A stretch of 63,099 bases of DNA from an uncultured Bacilli bacterium (lineage in GTDB: Bacteria; Bacillota_I; Bacilli_A; RF39; UBA660). The number at the start of each line of letters is the position of its first letter. Within the stretch, counting starts at the first letter, position 1. The notes under the pieces are model-generated. The model saw only the letters and a program-made list of their open reading frames with translations. It was not told the DNA's origin and ran no database searches. The DNA is taken from NCBI GenBank assembly GCA_934148995.1, contig CAKPDM010000009.1:1-63099 (forward strand), read 5' to 3'. The position numbers and the translations under genes are program-made. Positions 15,715 to 25,117 of the stretch are shown one piece after another.

Positions 15715-17253
15715 ATGTTAAATGAAAAAGCAGTTCTATTATTAGAACAAATTATAAAAAATAATTATAAAGAAGTAGAGTATTCTAAAACTTTTGCTGA
15801 TGAAAACGAGTTTTTCTATGAGTTTAAAATTAATGAAAAGATTAGTGAAAATGATTTTTCAGTATTAGAAAAGAAAATAAATGAACTTGATAATGAATGT
15901 TATGTAAAATTATTAAAAATCAGTGGTGTTTACTACAATGGAAATAAAGAAAATGAAATGATAAATCGTATCACTGGTAAAGCGTTTACTAATGTTGATG
16001 AACTTAATAAATATCTAGCTTTTCTAGAAGAAGCTAAAGAAAGAGACCATCGAAAAATAGGACAAGAACTTGATTTGTTTTGTTTCTCTGACTATGTTGG
16101 TGCTGGTCTTCCTTTATATACTCCTAGAGGTACTATTGTTAAAGATGAATTGCAAAAAGAAATAGAAAGAATCTGTAGAAACTATGGCTTTCAAAAGGTA
16201 AGTTGTCCAGCTCTTGCTGATATTTCTTTATTTGAAACTTCAGGTCATGCCAAAAAATTTAATGATGAATTATTTAGAGTAACTTCGCCAAAAAATCACA
16301 GTTTTGTTCTTAAACCAGTTCAATGTCCACATCATACACAATTATTTGCATCAAAACTTAGAAGTTATAAAGACTTACCAATAAGATATATGGAAAGCGA
16401 TAAGCAATATCGTGCAGAACTTCCAGGAGCTGTTGGAAATAGTTTATCAAGAGTATATGCAATAACAGTGGAAGATGGTCATTCTTTTTGTAGAATTGAT
16501 CAAGTAAAACAAGAAGTTATTAATATGTGTAATTTGATAAAAGATTTCTATTCTAGAATGGGACTATGGAATGACGTTTGGGTCTCTTTATCGGTAAGAG
16601 ACTATGAACATTTGGATAAGTATATCGGTGAAGAAAGTGACTGGAATATTTGTGAACAAATGCTTCAAGAAGTATCAGACGAGCTACATTTAAATGCTAA
16701 GAAATGTGAAGGTGAAGCTGCATTATATGGTCCTAAACTAGACTTTATGTTTAAAGATGCTCTTGGAAGAGACATTCAAATACCTACTGTACAGCTCGAC
16801 TTTGCAATGCCAAAACGATTTGATTTAAATTATATTGATGAAAATGGAAATAAACAGCATCCAGTAATGGTACATAGAGCAATATTGGGCTCTTATGAGA
16901 GATTCTTAGTCTTGTTGTTAGAACAATTCAAGGGTGTCTTACCCATTTGGCTATCACCGGTACAGGTTGATATAGTACCAGTAAATATTAAATATCATGA
17001 TGAATATTGTAAAAAGATACTTGAATTATTATTAGAAAACGACATAAGAGCTTCGTATGATGATTCAAAAGAAACTATAGGCAAAAAAATTAGACAAAGT
17101 AATATTATGAAAAATCCGATAACTTTAATCATAGGTGATAAAGAAAGAGACACTGAATCAATAAACTTTAGAAGATATAACAGTGAAAAATTAGAAAGTA
17201 TGTCATTAGCCGAATTTTTAGATTTTATTAAGCAAGAAATAAAAAAGAGATAA
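15715..17253 (+). CDS. thrS: Threonyl-tRNA synthetase, short form lacking TGS and editing motifs
   Basis: Class II synthetase, 512 residues against ~640 for the usual enzyme. The catalytic core begins with RDHRKIGQELDLF at about residue 110 (about 245 in the usual form). Zn ligands are kept: Cys in VQCPHHTQLF, His in TVEDGHSFCR and His in MVHRAILGSYERF. The anticodon-binding domain is complete (SPVQVDIVPV...IIGDKE). The N-terminal ~110 residues retain only the tail of the N2 domain (SGVYYNGNKENEMINRITGKAF); the TGS domain and the HxxxH/CxxxH editing centre are not seen. The ATG follows GAAAGAAGGAATAAT. Confidence 0.93.
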   Translation: MLNEKAVLLLEQIIKNNYKEVEYSKTFADENEFFYEFKINEKISENDFSVLEKKINELDNECYVKLLKISGVYYNGNKENEMINRITGKAFTNVDELNKYLAFLEEAKERDHRKIGQELDLFCFSDYVGAGLPLYTPRGTIVKDELQKEIERICRNYGFQKVSCPALADISLFETSGHAKKFNDELFRVTSPKNHSFVLKPVQCPHHTQLFASKLRSYKDLPIRYMESDKQYRAELPGAVGNSLSRVYAITVEDGHSFCRIDQVKQEVINMCNLIKDFYSRMGLWNDVWVSLSVRDYEHLDKYIGEESDWNICEQMLQEVSDELHLNAKKCEGEAALYGPKLDFMFKDALGRDIQIPTVQLDFAMPKRFDLNYIDENGNKQHPVMVHRAILGSYERFLVLLLEQFKGVLPIWLSPVQVDIVPVNIKYHDEYCKKILELLLENDIRASYDDSKETIGKKIRQSNIMKNPITLIIGDKERDTESINFRRYNSEKLESMSLAEFLDFIKQEIKKR

Positions 17254-17273
17254 TATTATGATTATCGTTTTCG

Positions 17274-17299
17274 AGGAGTGTACAAAACTCCTTTTTTTT
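17274..17299 (+). terminator. Intrinsic terminator after thrS
   Basis: AGGAGT (17274-17279), loop GTACAAA, ACTCCT (17287-17292), then a T-tract. An extended -10 (TGCTATAAT, TATAAT from 17302) for mnmA follows at once, with TGTACA as a possible -35 inside the hairpin. Confidence 0.8.
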
Positions 17300-17330
17300 G
17301 CTATAATTAAGCAAGAAATGAGTGATGTAT

Positions 17331-18443
17331 ATGAGTAAGAAAGTAGTTGTTGGTCTAAGTGGAGGAGTAGATTCGTCTGTTGCTGCTATCCTTTTAAAAG
17401 AACAAGGATATGAAGTCATTGGTCTTTTTATGCGTAATTGGGATAGTACTATTAATAACGATTTTTTAGGTAATCCTAACCTAAATGAATCAATTTGTCC
17501 ACAAGAACAAGATTATAATGATGCTAAAAAAGTAGCAGATAAAATTGGTATACCTTTATATAGAATAGATTTTATTAAAGAATATTGGGACGATGTTTTT
17601 ACTTATTTCTTAGATGAATTAAAGAAAGGTAGAACACCTAACCCTGATATAATGTGTAATAAATATATTAAATTTTCCGCTTTTGTAAAAGAAGCTAAAA
17701 GATTAGGAGCTGATTATATAGCGACAGGGCACTATGCTAAGATGGAAAATGGTCGTCTTATGCGTAGTAAAGAAAAAAATAAAGACCAAACTTATTTCTT
17801 ATCACAGCTTAATAAAGAACAACTTGAGAATGTTTTATTCCCTTTAGGAGATATTGAAACGAAGAGTGAAGTAAGAGAAATAGCTAAGAAATATGATTTA
17901 ATTACCGCTAGTAAAAAAGATTCAACTGGTATTTGTTTCATTGGTGAAAGAAACTTCAAGAATTTCTTAAAGAACTATTTGCCAAGTAAAGAAGGCGATA
18001 TGGTCAATATTGATACTAACAAAGTAGTTGGTAAACATCAAGGATTAATGTATTATACAATTGGTCAAAGAAAAGGCTTAGATATCGGAGGAACAAAAGA
18101 AAAACTATTTGTAGTTGGTAAAAATCTTGAGGAAAATATCTTATATGTTGCTGAAGGAGAAGATAATAAATATCTATATTCTAATGGTGCTATAATTGAA
18201 GACATTAACTTTAATTGTGAAGAAAGACCAACTACTTGTACCGCTAAGTTCCGTTATCGTGCAGAAGATGTACCAGTTAAACTAACTTATAATGATGATG
18301 GAACTATCTATGTTACTTATGATAATGTCAAAGCAGTTACTCCTGGACAAGCTTGTGTCTTTTACGATGGTGAATACTGTCTTGGTGGTGGAATAGTTAA
18401 GACAGTAATGAAAGATGAAGAGAAATTATGGTATTTATTATAG
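17331..18443 (+). CDS. mnmA: tRNA-specific 2-thiouridylase
   Basis: About 370 residues. Inserts sulfur at position 2 of U34 in tRNA-Lys/Glu/Gln. The PP-loop is VVVGLSGGVDSSVAA near the N-terminus. NPDIMCNKYIKF carries the first catalytic Cys and STGICFIGERNF the second; the C-terminal beta-barrel ends GQACVFYDGEYCLGGG. Three in-frame starts are possible (17322, 17325, 17331); 17331 gives the family start MSKKVVVGLSGG. nrtR follows after 17 bases, so the two may be co-transcribed. Confidence 0.95.
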   Translation: MSKKVVVGLSGGVDSSVAAILLKEQGYEVIGLFMRNWDSTINNDFLGNPNLNESICPQEQDYNDAKKVADKIGIPLYRIDFIKEYWDDVFTYFLDELKKGRTPNPDIMCNKYIKFSAFVKEAKRLGADYIATGHYAKMENGRLMRSKEKNKDQTYFLSQLNKEQLENVLFPLGDIETKSEVREIAKKYDLITASKKDSTGICFIGERNFKNFLKNYLPSKEGDMVNIDTNKVVGKHQGLMYYTIGQRKGLDIGGTKEKLFVVGKNLEENILYVAEGEDNKYLYSNGAIIEDINFNCEERPTTCTAKFRYRAEDVPVKLTYNDDGTIYVTYDNVKAVTPGQACVFYDGEYCLGGGIVKTVMKDEEKLWYLL

Positions 18444-18460
18444 AATAGGTGAGAAGTTAG

Positions 18461-19285
18461 ATGTATAAAAGTGAAGAAGAATTTTTAAAACATTATAATC
18501 CAAAAGCTTTTGATCAATTATCAATGACAGTTGATATTTTACTTGTAAGTGTTTCGTCAGAAAAGCAAGAAAACTATCGCAAAACTAATAAAAAAATGAT
18601 GAGTATTTTATTAGTTAAAAGAGATGATTATCCTTATAAAGATAAATGGTGCTTGCCCGGTGGATTTTTAAATCCAAAGACGGAGACTTTAGAAGAATGT
18701 GCTAAAAGAGTCTTAACAAGAGAAACAAATCTTAAAGAAATATACTTAGAACAGTTATATACCTTTGATGATATTAATAGAGATCCTAGAACAAGAGTGG
18801 TATCTACTTCTTATATAGCTTTAATAGATAAAAATAGATTGACCGATAAAATTAATGCTAACGCTTCGTGGTTTGATATCATATTATTCGAAGAAAATCA
18901 AAATAGGGTAGATATGGTCTTATCTAATGGAACTGATGTGATTAAGTTTTCTATTAAAAAGAAATTATGCGAAAAAACAACCGATAGATATAAATTTGAG
19001 ATAATAGAAAATAAAGACTTAGCATTTGATCATTCATTAGTAATTTTATCAGGATTAGAAAGAATTAAGAATAAGTTAAATTATACAGATATTGTCTTTA
19101 ATATGATGCCTGAGTATTTTACTTTAGGAGAATTGCAACAGGTATACGAAGTAATATTAAATAAAAAATTATTAGACCCAGCTTTTCGCAGAATTATTAA
19201 AGATAAAGTTGTCAAAACTGATAAAATGAAAACAGGGGAAGGACATAGACCATCTTTTTTATTCAAATATAAAAATAATAATTAA
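18461..19285 (+). CDS. nrtR: NrtR-like Nudix-fold transcriptional regulator of NAD metabolism
   Basis: 274 residues. The N-terminal Nudix-fold domain (about residues 20-155) has LVKRDDYPYKDKWCLPGGFL and a degraded Nudix box ETLEECAKRVLTRETNL, where the canonical REXXEE acids are not all kept, as in NrtR proteins that bind rather than hydrolyse. The C-terminus is a winged helix: FTLGELQQVYEVILNKKLLDPAFRRIIKDK. NrtR represses NAD genes and responds to ADP-ribose or related ligands. The NAD salvage operon lies 1.2 kb downstream. A catalytic Nudix role cannot be excluded. Confidence 0.78.
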   Translation: MYKSEEEFLKHYNPKAFDQLSMTVDILLVSVSSEKQENYRKTNKKMMSILLVKRDDYPYKDKWCLPGGFLNPKTETLEECAKRVLTRETNLKEIYLEQLYTFDDINRDPRTRVVSTSYIALIDKNRLTDKINANASWFDIILFEENQNRVDMVLSNGTDVIKFSIKKKLCEKTTDRYKFEIIENKDLAFDHSLVILSGLERIKNKLNYTDIVFNMMPEYFTLGELQQVYEVILNKKLLDPAFRRIIKDKVVKTDKMKTGEGHRPSFLFKYKNNN

Positions 19286-19303
19286 AATAAGGAGAAGATA
19301 TCG

Positions 19304-20258
19304 ATGAGATGTACTTTAATGAATAAAAATAAAGAAGTATTAATTGCTGAATATAATGAAACATTAAAAGTATTTACTGATATATATGAAGTAAAAAACA
19401 TCGAATATGCTCCTTTAATTGTTTATAATAATTATTTATCAGGACACGAAATAACTGCTCCTCTTACTGAATGGTTTAAAGGTAGAGGTATTCCTTCTTG
19501 GCGTGATGATTTAGATTTGTTACTTTTTAGACTTGAAATTACTACTCCTGATGAATTATTAGATTAAGCGTTATCTTTTAAAAGGAGCCTATAAAAATGA
19601 AGTAATGCAACCCTTTAATGAGGTGTTAGCCAGCCTTATCTGTCAACGTTTAGGATTTAATCATGTTACTTATACTATAGGAGTTATTAATAATAAAATA
19701 GTTTCTAAATGTGAATGCTTTATAAATAGTGATACTGAACTAATACCAGCTAGCCAGATATTAGCTAATATTAGTGAGAAAACAAATGCTTATGAAGAAT
19801 GTATTAAGATATTAGAAGAAAAAGGTATCAGTATGGTACGAGAAAAGTTAGAAAATATGTTTATACTGGATTATCTAATGTTAAACGAAGATAGACATCT
19901 AAACAATTTTGGTATAATTAGAAATGTTAATACTCTGAAATGGCTAGATATTGCTCCTATCTTTGATAATGGGCAGTCATTAAATATCATTGATTATAAC
20001 GACGATGAAGTAATTATAAATGGACAGGGTCGCTTTTTCTATAGTGTAATGGATTTTGATACAATTATTTCTAAAGTAAAAAGCATTAAAAGATTTGATT
20101 TAGCAAAGTTAGACGGCATGGTAGAGGAGTTTTCTAATTTACTGCGTAAATATCAATCAGTAACAAAAATGACAGATAGAAGAATTAATAAGCTATGTAA
20201 TTTACTAGCAACTAGAATAGCTAGATTAGATAAAATTATAAATGATAGTAATAACTAA
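19304..20258 (+). pseudogene. HipA-like kinase gene with internal deletion and frameshift
   Basis: The N-terminal part (19304-19567, 87 residues, MRCTLMNKNKEVLIAEYN) matches the start of HipA-like proteins of Bacillota that carry a PLTEWFKGRGIPSWR segment. The C-terminal part resumes in another frame from about 19575 (LLKGAYKNEVMQPFNEV) and contains LNEDRHLNNFGIIRN, the HipA-type catalytic loop, and APIFDNGQSL. The middle region that should join them, including the nucleotide-binding segment, is missing by roughly 100 residues and the frame is broken. An active kinase is unlikely. Confidence 0.75.
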
Positions 20259-20259
20259 T

Positions 20260-20294
20260 AAGAGTGCTATGAATTAAGTTTCAGACACTTTTTT
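20260..20294 (+). terminator. Possible intrinsic terminator
   Basis: AAGAGTG (20260-20266) pairs with CACTTTT (20286-20292, one G-U), followed by T residues; the loop is large (19 bases). Confidence 0.45.
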
Positions 20295-20359
20295 ATTTGA
20301 CATAGTCATCTGTTAATTTACATAAATTATTTTCTTTTTAAAAAAATGTTAAAAAGAGG

Positions 20360-20388
20360 TTGACAGTTTCATATGATATTAATATAAT
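20360..20388 (+). promoter_or_regulatory. Promoter of the NAD salvage operon
   Basis: Consensus TTGACA (20360-20365), a 17-base spacer and TATAAT (20383-20388). The predicted start near 20395 falls inside the first palindrome. Confidence 0.92.
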
Positions 20389-20439
20389 GTTAATAACAAG
20401 CGAAGAGACTTGTAAATTTTTTTAACTATAGTTATTAAC
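20389..20439 (+). promoter_or_regulatory. Paired palindromic operators, candidate NrtR sites
   Basis: GTTAATAAC (20389-20397) and GTTATTAAC (20431-20439) are each palindromic (GTTAnTAAC) and are also inverted copies of each other, with TGTTAATAAC matching GTTATTAACA over 10 bp. The first directly abuts the -10 box; the second is 42 bases further, before the pncA ribosome site. A repressor binding both could loop or block the start site. In RNA the two can also pair as one long stem around ACAAG/CTTGT. Confidence 0.6.
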
Positions 20440-20465
20440 AAATTATTAATAAGAGGAGAAAAACT

Positions 20466-21071
20466 ATGAATAAAATAGACAACTTAAAACTATATAAAGA
20501 TTGCTTAATTATTGTAGATATGCTTAATGGTTTTGTAAGAGAAGGAGTATTACACGATGAAGAAATTAGTAAAATAATACCTAAACAAATAAAACTAATA
20601 AAAGAGGCGAAAGAAACAAAACAACTGATTATCTTTATTAAAGATAATCATACTAAAGAATCAACGGAATTTGCAAGATTTGGAAATACAACCCACTGTC
20701 TTAAAGGAACGAGCGAAAGTGAAGTAGTAGATGAATTAAAAATCTATGAACAAGAAAAAGATACCATTAGTATTGAAAAGAATTCAACTAGTTTTATGGA
20801 AGCGCCTGGCTTTCGAAAACTACTAGAAAGACAAACTGCCCTAGAAAACTTCAACGTAGTAGGTTGTTGTACGGATATTTGTATTACTAATGGTGTGTTA
20901 GGACTCGCTAATTATCTCGATGAAAATAATAGAAGTCATAATATAAACGTCTACTTAGATGCTATCGCAACTTACGATGAGGAAAATCGTAGAGATTACG
21001 TAAATGCTAGTAAAATCTTATTAAAACAACAAGGTGTTAACTTAATTAACACTAAAAGAAAGGAAAAATAA
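20466..21071 (+). CDS. pncA: Nicotinamidase
   Basis: 201 residues, isochorismatase-like hydrolase converting nicotinamide to nicotinate. The catalytic Asp is in LIIVDMLNGFV (about residues 14-24), and the nucleophile Cys is in VVGCCTDICITNGVLGLA (about 134-151) after the cis-peptide region. FIKDNHTKES supplies the metal-site Asp and His. First gene of the operon; the ATG follows AAGAGGAGAAAAACT and pncB starts directly after the stop. Confidence 0.92.
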   Translation: MNKIDNLKLYKDCLIIVDMLNGFVREGVLHDEEISKIIPKQIKLIKEAKETKQLIIFIKDNHTKESTEFARFGNTTHCLKGTSESEVVDELKIYEQEKDTISIEKNSTSFMEAPGFRKLLERQTALENFNVVGCCTDICITNGVLGLANYLDENNRSHNINVYLDAIATYDEENRRDYVNASKILLKQQGVNLINTKRKEK

Positions 21072-21072
21072 T

Positions 21073-22533
21073 ATGGAAAATAAAACATTAATGACAGATT
21101 TTTATGAATTAACAATGAGTCAAACTTACTTTGACGAAGGAAAACAAGAGGAAGAAGCTTATTTTGATATCTTCTTTAGAAAGAACCCCTTTGATGGTGG
21201 TTATACAATCAGTGGAGGTTTAGCTGAAACTATTGATTATATTAAAAACTTTAAATTTGAAAAAGAAGAAATTAACTATCTAAGAAGTTTAAATCAATTC
21301 AGTGAAGAGTTTTTAAGCTATCTAGAAAATCTAAGATTTAAAGGAGATATTTACGCAGTACCAGATGGAACAATCGTTTTTCCAAATGAAACAGTATTAA
21401 CCGTAAAAGCACCTATCATTACTGCTCAGCTATTAGAAACTGCTTTGTTAGCTAATTTCAATCACGCAGCACTTGTTACTACTGCTGCTAAAAGAATTAC
21501 TAACGAAGCAGAAAATATACCTGTTATGGAGTTCGGTGCTAGACGTGCTAGGGGAATAGATTCTGCCATTGAAGCTAGTAAATATGCTTATATCGGTGGA
21601 TGTAGTGGAACTTCCAACACCTTAGCTGGTATGAAATATCAAATACCTGTTCTTGGAACAATGGCTCATTCACTAGTAACAGAAAGTAGCGATGAATATG
21701 AGGCTTTCTTGAAATACGCCAAGAGTAATAAAGACAACTGTGTATTTTTAGTAGATACATATGACACTTTAAAAAGCGGGATACCAAATGCTATTAAAGT
21801 AGCAGATGATTATCTAAAACCAAACGGTTTAGAGTTTAAAGGTATCAGAATAGATAGTGGTGACTTAGCATATTTGTCAAAAGAAGCGAGAAAATTATTA
21901 GATGAAGCTGGTTATACTAATACTGGTATCTGTCTATCAAATGGTTTAAATGAATTTACTATTAGAGATTTAAAACTTCAAGGAGCAATCATTAACTCTT
22001 TAGGAGTAGGTGATAATATAGCTGCTGCTAAAGAACGTGTTGGTGGTGTTTACAAACTAGTCGCAACTATTAAAGATAATAGAGAAATACCTAAGATAAA
22101 AGTTAGTAACGATAGTGCTAAAACTATCAATCCTGGTCATAAAAAAGTATATCGTTTTTATGATAAGAAAAGTGGTTATGCTTTAGGTGATGTTTTAACA
22201 TTAAGTGATGAAAAGATACCTGAAGATAAATATACTCTAGTGCATCCAGTTGAAACTTGGAAGCAGAAAGAGCTAAGTAATTATCAAGTAAGAGATTTAT
22301 TAGTACCAATCTTTAAAGATGGTGCATTAGTTTATCAAACACCTGATATAGAAGAAACTAAAAGCTATTGTAACAAGGAATTTAATACTTTATATGAAGA
22401 GATTAAAAGAATAGATAAACCACATGAATATTATGTTGATTTATCAGATAAACTAAGAGCACTAAAACAAGAACTAATTAATACACATAGAATGCAAATA
22501 ACAGAAAAAGAAAAAGTAAAGGTTAAAAGATGA
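21073..22533 (+). CDS. pncB: Nicotinate phosphoribosyltransferase
   Basis: 486 residues. Joins nicotinate and PRPP to nicotinate mononucleotide with ATP. TDFYELTMSQTYF at the N-terminus, MEFGARRARG near residue 155, GTMAHSLV with the conserved His near 197, and GIRIDSGDLAYLS near 262-274 are the active-site signatures. The sequence is complete and of normal length. It begins 1 base after the pncA stop and overlaps the Nudix gene by 4 bases. Confidence 0.96.
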   Translation: MENKTLMTDFYELTMSQTYFDEGKQEEEAYFDIFFRKNPFDGGYTISGGLAETIDYIKNFKFEKEEINYLRSLNQFSEEFLSYLENLRFKGDIYAVPDGTIVFPNETVLTVKAPIITAQLLETALLANFNHAALVTTAAKRITNEAENIPVMEFGARRARGIDSAIEASKYAYIGGCSGTSNTLAGMKYQIPVLGTMAHSLVTESSDEYEAFLKYAKSNKDNCVFLVDTYDTLKSGIPNAIKVADDYLKPNGLEFKGIRIDSGDLAYLSKEARKLLDEAGYTNTGICLSNGLNEFTIRDLKLQGAIINSLGVGDNIAAAKERVGGVYKLVATIKDNREIPKIKVSNDSAKTINPGHKKVYRFYDKKSGYALGDVLTLSDEKIPEDKYTLVHPVETWKQKELSNYQVRDLLVPIFKDGALVYQTPDIEETKSYCNKEFNTLYEEIKRIDKPHEYYVDLSDKLRALKQELINTHRMQITEKEKVKVKR

Positions 22534-23162
22534 AAAGAGAAAAACTAGAAGAATTAAAAGATTATATTTCAGAATTAAAAACAATTAAAAAGGAAAAACT
22601 AAGGGAAGAATATATTTATCAAGATAACATACCTGTAGGAAGAAAAGGTTTCTTAAATATTGAAAAATACAAATGTTATTTAAATAATGGACAAGAGGTG
22701 ATTAGAGAAAAAATCAGAAAAGGTGGAACTGATAAAAGTGCTTGTATCATAATGCCACTTACTCGTGATAATAAAACTATTTTAGTAGTTCAGCCAAGAC
22801 TATCTACTATCGAAGGAGTAAGTGTTGAATTACCTGCTGGGTATATTGAAGAAGATGAATATAAAGAAACAGCTGCTTTAAGAGAATTAGCTGAAGAAAC
22901 TGGTTATATCAGTAATAATCTTATCTACTTAGACAAATTTTATCAAGACCAAGCTTGTGGAGTTTCTGCTTATAATTATGCTTTTCTTGCTAAGAATTGT
23001 GTCAAAGTCCAAGAGCAAAATTTAGATAAAGATGAATTTATTAAGTATTTTGAATGTGATGTAGCAGATGCTTACGAATTAATCGATTTAGGTTACATCA
23101 CAGATATTCAGTCAAAATATACTATGGAAAAAGCAAAACAATATATAAAAATAATTAAATAG
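22530..23162 (+). CDS. Nudix hydrolase, ADP-ribose pyrophosphatase type
   Basis: 210 residues. The full Nudix box ELPAGYIEEDEYKETAALRELAEETGY is intact (GX5EX7REUXEEXGU pattern), preceded by AIIMPLTRDNKTILVVQPR. This is the ADP-ribose/NADH pyrophosphatase branch, which recycles ADP-ribose from NAD breakdown. The ATG overlaps the pncB stop (ATGA). The exact substrate is inferred from the family and operon context. Confidence 0.87.
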   Translation: MKREKLEELKDYISELKTIKKEKLREEYIYQDNIPVGRKGFLNIEKYKCYLNNGQEVIREKIRKGGTDKSACIIMPLTRDNKTILVVQPRLSTIEGVSVELPAGYIEEDEYKETAALRELAEETGYISNNLIYLDKFYQDQACGVSAYNYAFLAKNCVKVQEQNLDKDEFIKYFECDVADAYELIDLGYITDIQSKYTMEKAKQYIKIIK

Positions 23163-23173
23163 AGGTGAAATAT

Positions 23174-25117
23174 ATGCGAGATTATGGCTACGTTAGAGTA
23201 GGAGCAATAGTAAATAAATTAGCACTAGCTAATCCATTGGAAAATGCCAAAGAGTTAATAAAAAACATTAAAGAAGCTTATCAGAAGGAGATAGCTATCG
23301 TTGTAACACCAGAGTTAGCCCTAACTGGATATACGTGTGCTGATTTATTTTTACAAGATAAGTTAATTAAAGATGCCCTAGAAGGTCTTAAAGAAATTTT
23401 AAAAGCCACCAAAACACTTGATATAATAGCTATCATTGGTATGCCATTAGCGACTAATAACACTCTTTATAATACCGCTGTAGTTATTAATAAAGGGAAA
23501 ATACTAGGAATAGTACCAAAGAGTTATATACCAAACTATAATGAGTTTTATGAAGATAGATGGTTTAGTTCTAGTCTTAATTTGAAAGATAACTATCTAG
23601 AACTTTTAGGACAGTTGGTACCATTCGGAACAGATTTATTGTTTCAAGATGAAAATACTAAAGAGATAACTTTTGCTATCGAAATATGTGAAGATTTATG
23701 GTCAGTTGTTCCACCTAGCAGTAACTATGCTGTAAATGGTGCTACTATTATCTTTAATTTATCAAGTAGTAATGAACTAATTGGTAAAGACAGTTACCGT
23801 CAAAAATTAATTTCCAGTCAATCAGCAAGAACAGTTACTAGTTATATTTACACTTCAAGTGGCATAATGGAATCATCGTCAGATTTAATCTTTGGTGGAG
23901 CTAGTTATATATATGAAAATGGTAAATTATTAAAGAAAAATGAACGCTTTCAGTTAGAAAGTAATATCATCATTTCTGATATAGATATTTTTCTTCTTAC
24001 TAATGAACGCCGCCGTAATAGAAGTTTTATGCGAAAAAAAGATAATAAAGAATATCGTATAGTAAAGATTAAAACTAATTGTAACGCTAAAACTATTGAT
24101 AGAATTTATGCAAAATATCCATTTGTTCCAAATAATAATCTAGAAATGGATGAACGTTGTTTAGAAATAATTAACATTCAAAGTAGTGCTTTAGCAAGAC
24201 GTTTAATTCAACTTAACAATCCTAAATGCATTATTGGAATGAGTGGTGGCCTTGATTCTACATTAGCTTTCCTAGTAATTATTGAAGCTTTTAAAAAACT
24301 TGGACGTAACAATAAAGATATTATCGGTATAACCATGCCAGGATTTGGTACTACTAATAGAACTTATCAAAATGCTTTAGACTTAGTTAAAAGTTACAAT
24401 GCCACTTTAAAAGAAATAAGCATTAAAGAAGCTTGTCTTCTTCATATGCAAGACATAGCTTTAGATGAAAATGATAGAAGTATAACTTATGAAAATTTAC
24501 AAGCTCGAGAAAGAACGCAAATATTAATGGATGTAGCTAATAAAGAAAAAGGAATTGTTATTGGTACAGGTGATTTATCAGAACTAGCTCTTGGTTGGTG
24601 TACTTATAATGGAGATCATATGAGCATGTATGCCGTAAATATTGGTATACCAAAGACATTGATTCGTCACTTAGTAAATTGGTATATGGAAAAAGAAGAT
24701 GAAAAGAAAAAACTAATATTAACTGATATCTTAGAAACACCTATCTCTCCTGAATTATTACCACCTGATAAAGACGGTAATATTGCTCAAAAGACAGAAA
24801 ATTCCATTGGTAGCTATATATTACATGACTTTTTCTTATATCACTTCTTACGATATGGAACCTCTCCTAAAAAGTTGTATTACCTAGCTAAACTAACCTT
24901 TCCTGAATATAATAAAGAAGAAATTATTAAATGCTTAAAAATCTTTATTAACAGATTCTTTACCCAACAATTTAAAAGAAATTGTTTACCAGACGGTGTC
25001 AAAGTAGGAAGCATTAGTCTATCACCAAGAGGCGATTTAAGACTACCTAGTGACCTTAATTATCAAAGCTATCTAGATGAAATAGAAAAAATAGAAAGCA
25101 GTGAGAAATATGAATAA
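23174..25117 (+). CDS. nadE: Glutamine-dependent NAD+ synthetase
   Basis: 647 residues from ATG 23174 behind AGAGGTGAAATAT. The N-terminal nitrilase-fold glutaminase has catalytic Glu (VVTPELALTGYTC), Lys (GIVPKSYIPNYNEFYEDRWF) and Cys (FAIEICEDLW). The C-terminal synthetase has the PP-loop MSGGLDSTLAFLVI and GTGDLSELALGWCTYNGDHMS. It amidates deamido-NAD using glutamine-derived ammonia. It overlaps the next gene by 8 bases. Confidence 0.95.
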   Translation: MRDYGYVRVGAIVNKLALANPLENAKELIKNIKEAYQKEIAIVVTPELALTGYTCADLFLQDKLIKDALEGLKEILKATKTLDIIAIIGMPLATNNTLYNTAVVINKGKILGIVPKSYIPNYNEFYEDRWFSSSLNLKDNYLELLGQLVPFGTDLLFQDENTKEITFAIEICEDLWSVVPPSSNYAVNGATIIFNLSSSNELIGKDSYRQKLISSQSARTVTSYIYTSSGIMESSSDLIFGGASYIYENGKLLKKNERFQLESNIIISDIDIFLLTNERRRNRSFMRKKDNKEYRIVKIKTNCNAKTIDRIYAKYPFVPNNNLEMDERCLEIINIQSSALARRLIQLNNPKCIIGMSGGLDSTLAFLVIIEAFKKLGRNNKDIIGITMPGFGTTNRTYQNALDLVKSYNATLKEISIKEACLLHMQDIALDENDRSITYENLQARERTQILMDVANKEKGIVIGTGDLSELALGWCTYNGDHMSMYAVNIGIPKTLIRHLVNWYMEKEDEKKKLILTDILETPISPELLPPDKDGNIAQKTENSIGSYILHDFFLYHFLRYGTSPKKLYYLAKLTFPEYNKEEIIKCLKIFINRFFTQQFKRNCLPDGVKVGSISLSPRGDLRLPSDLNYQSYLDEIEKIESSEKYE

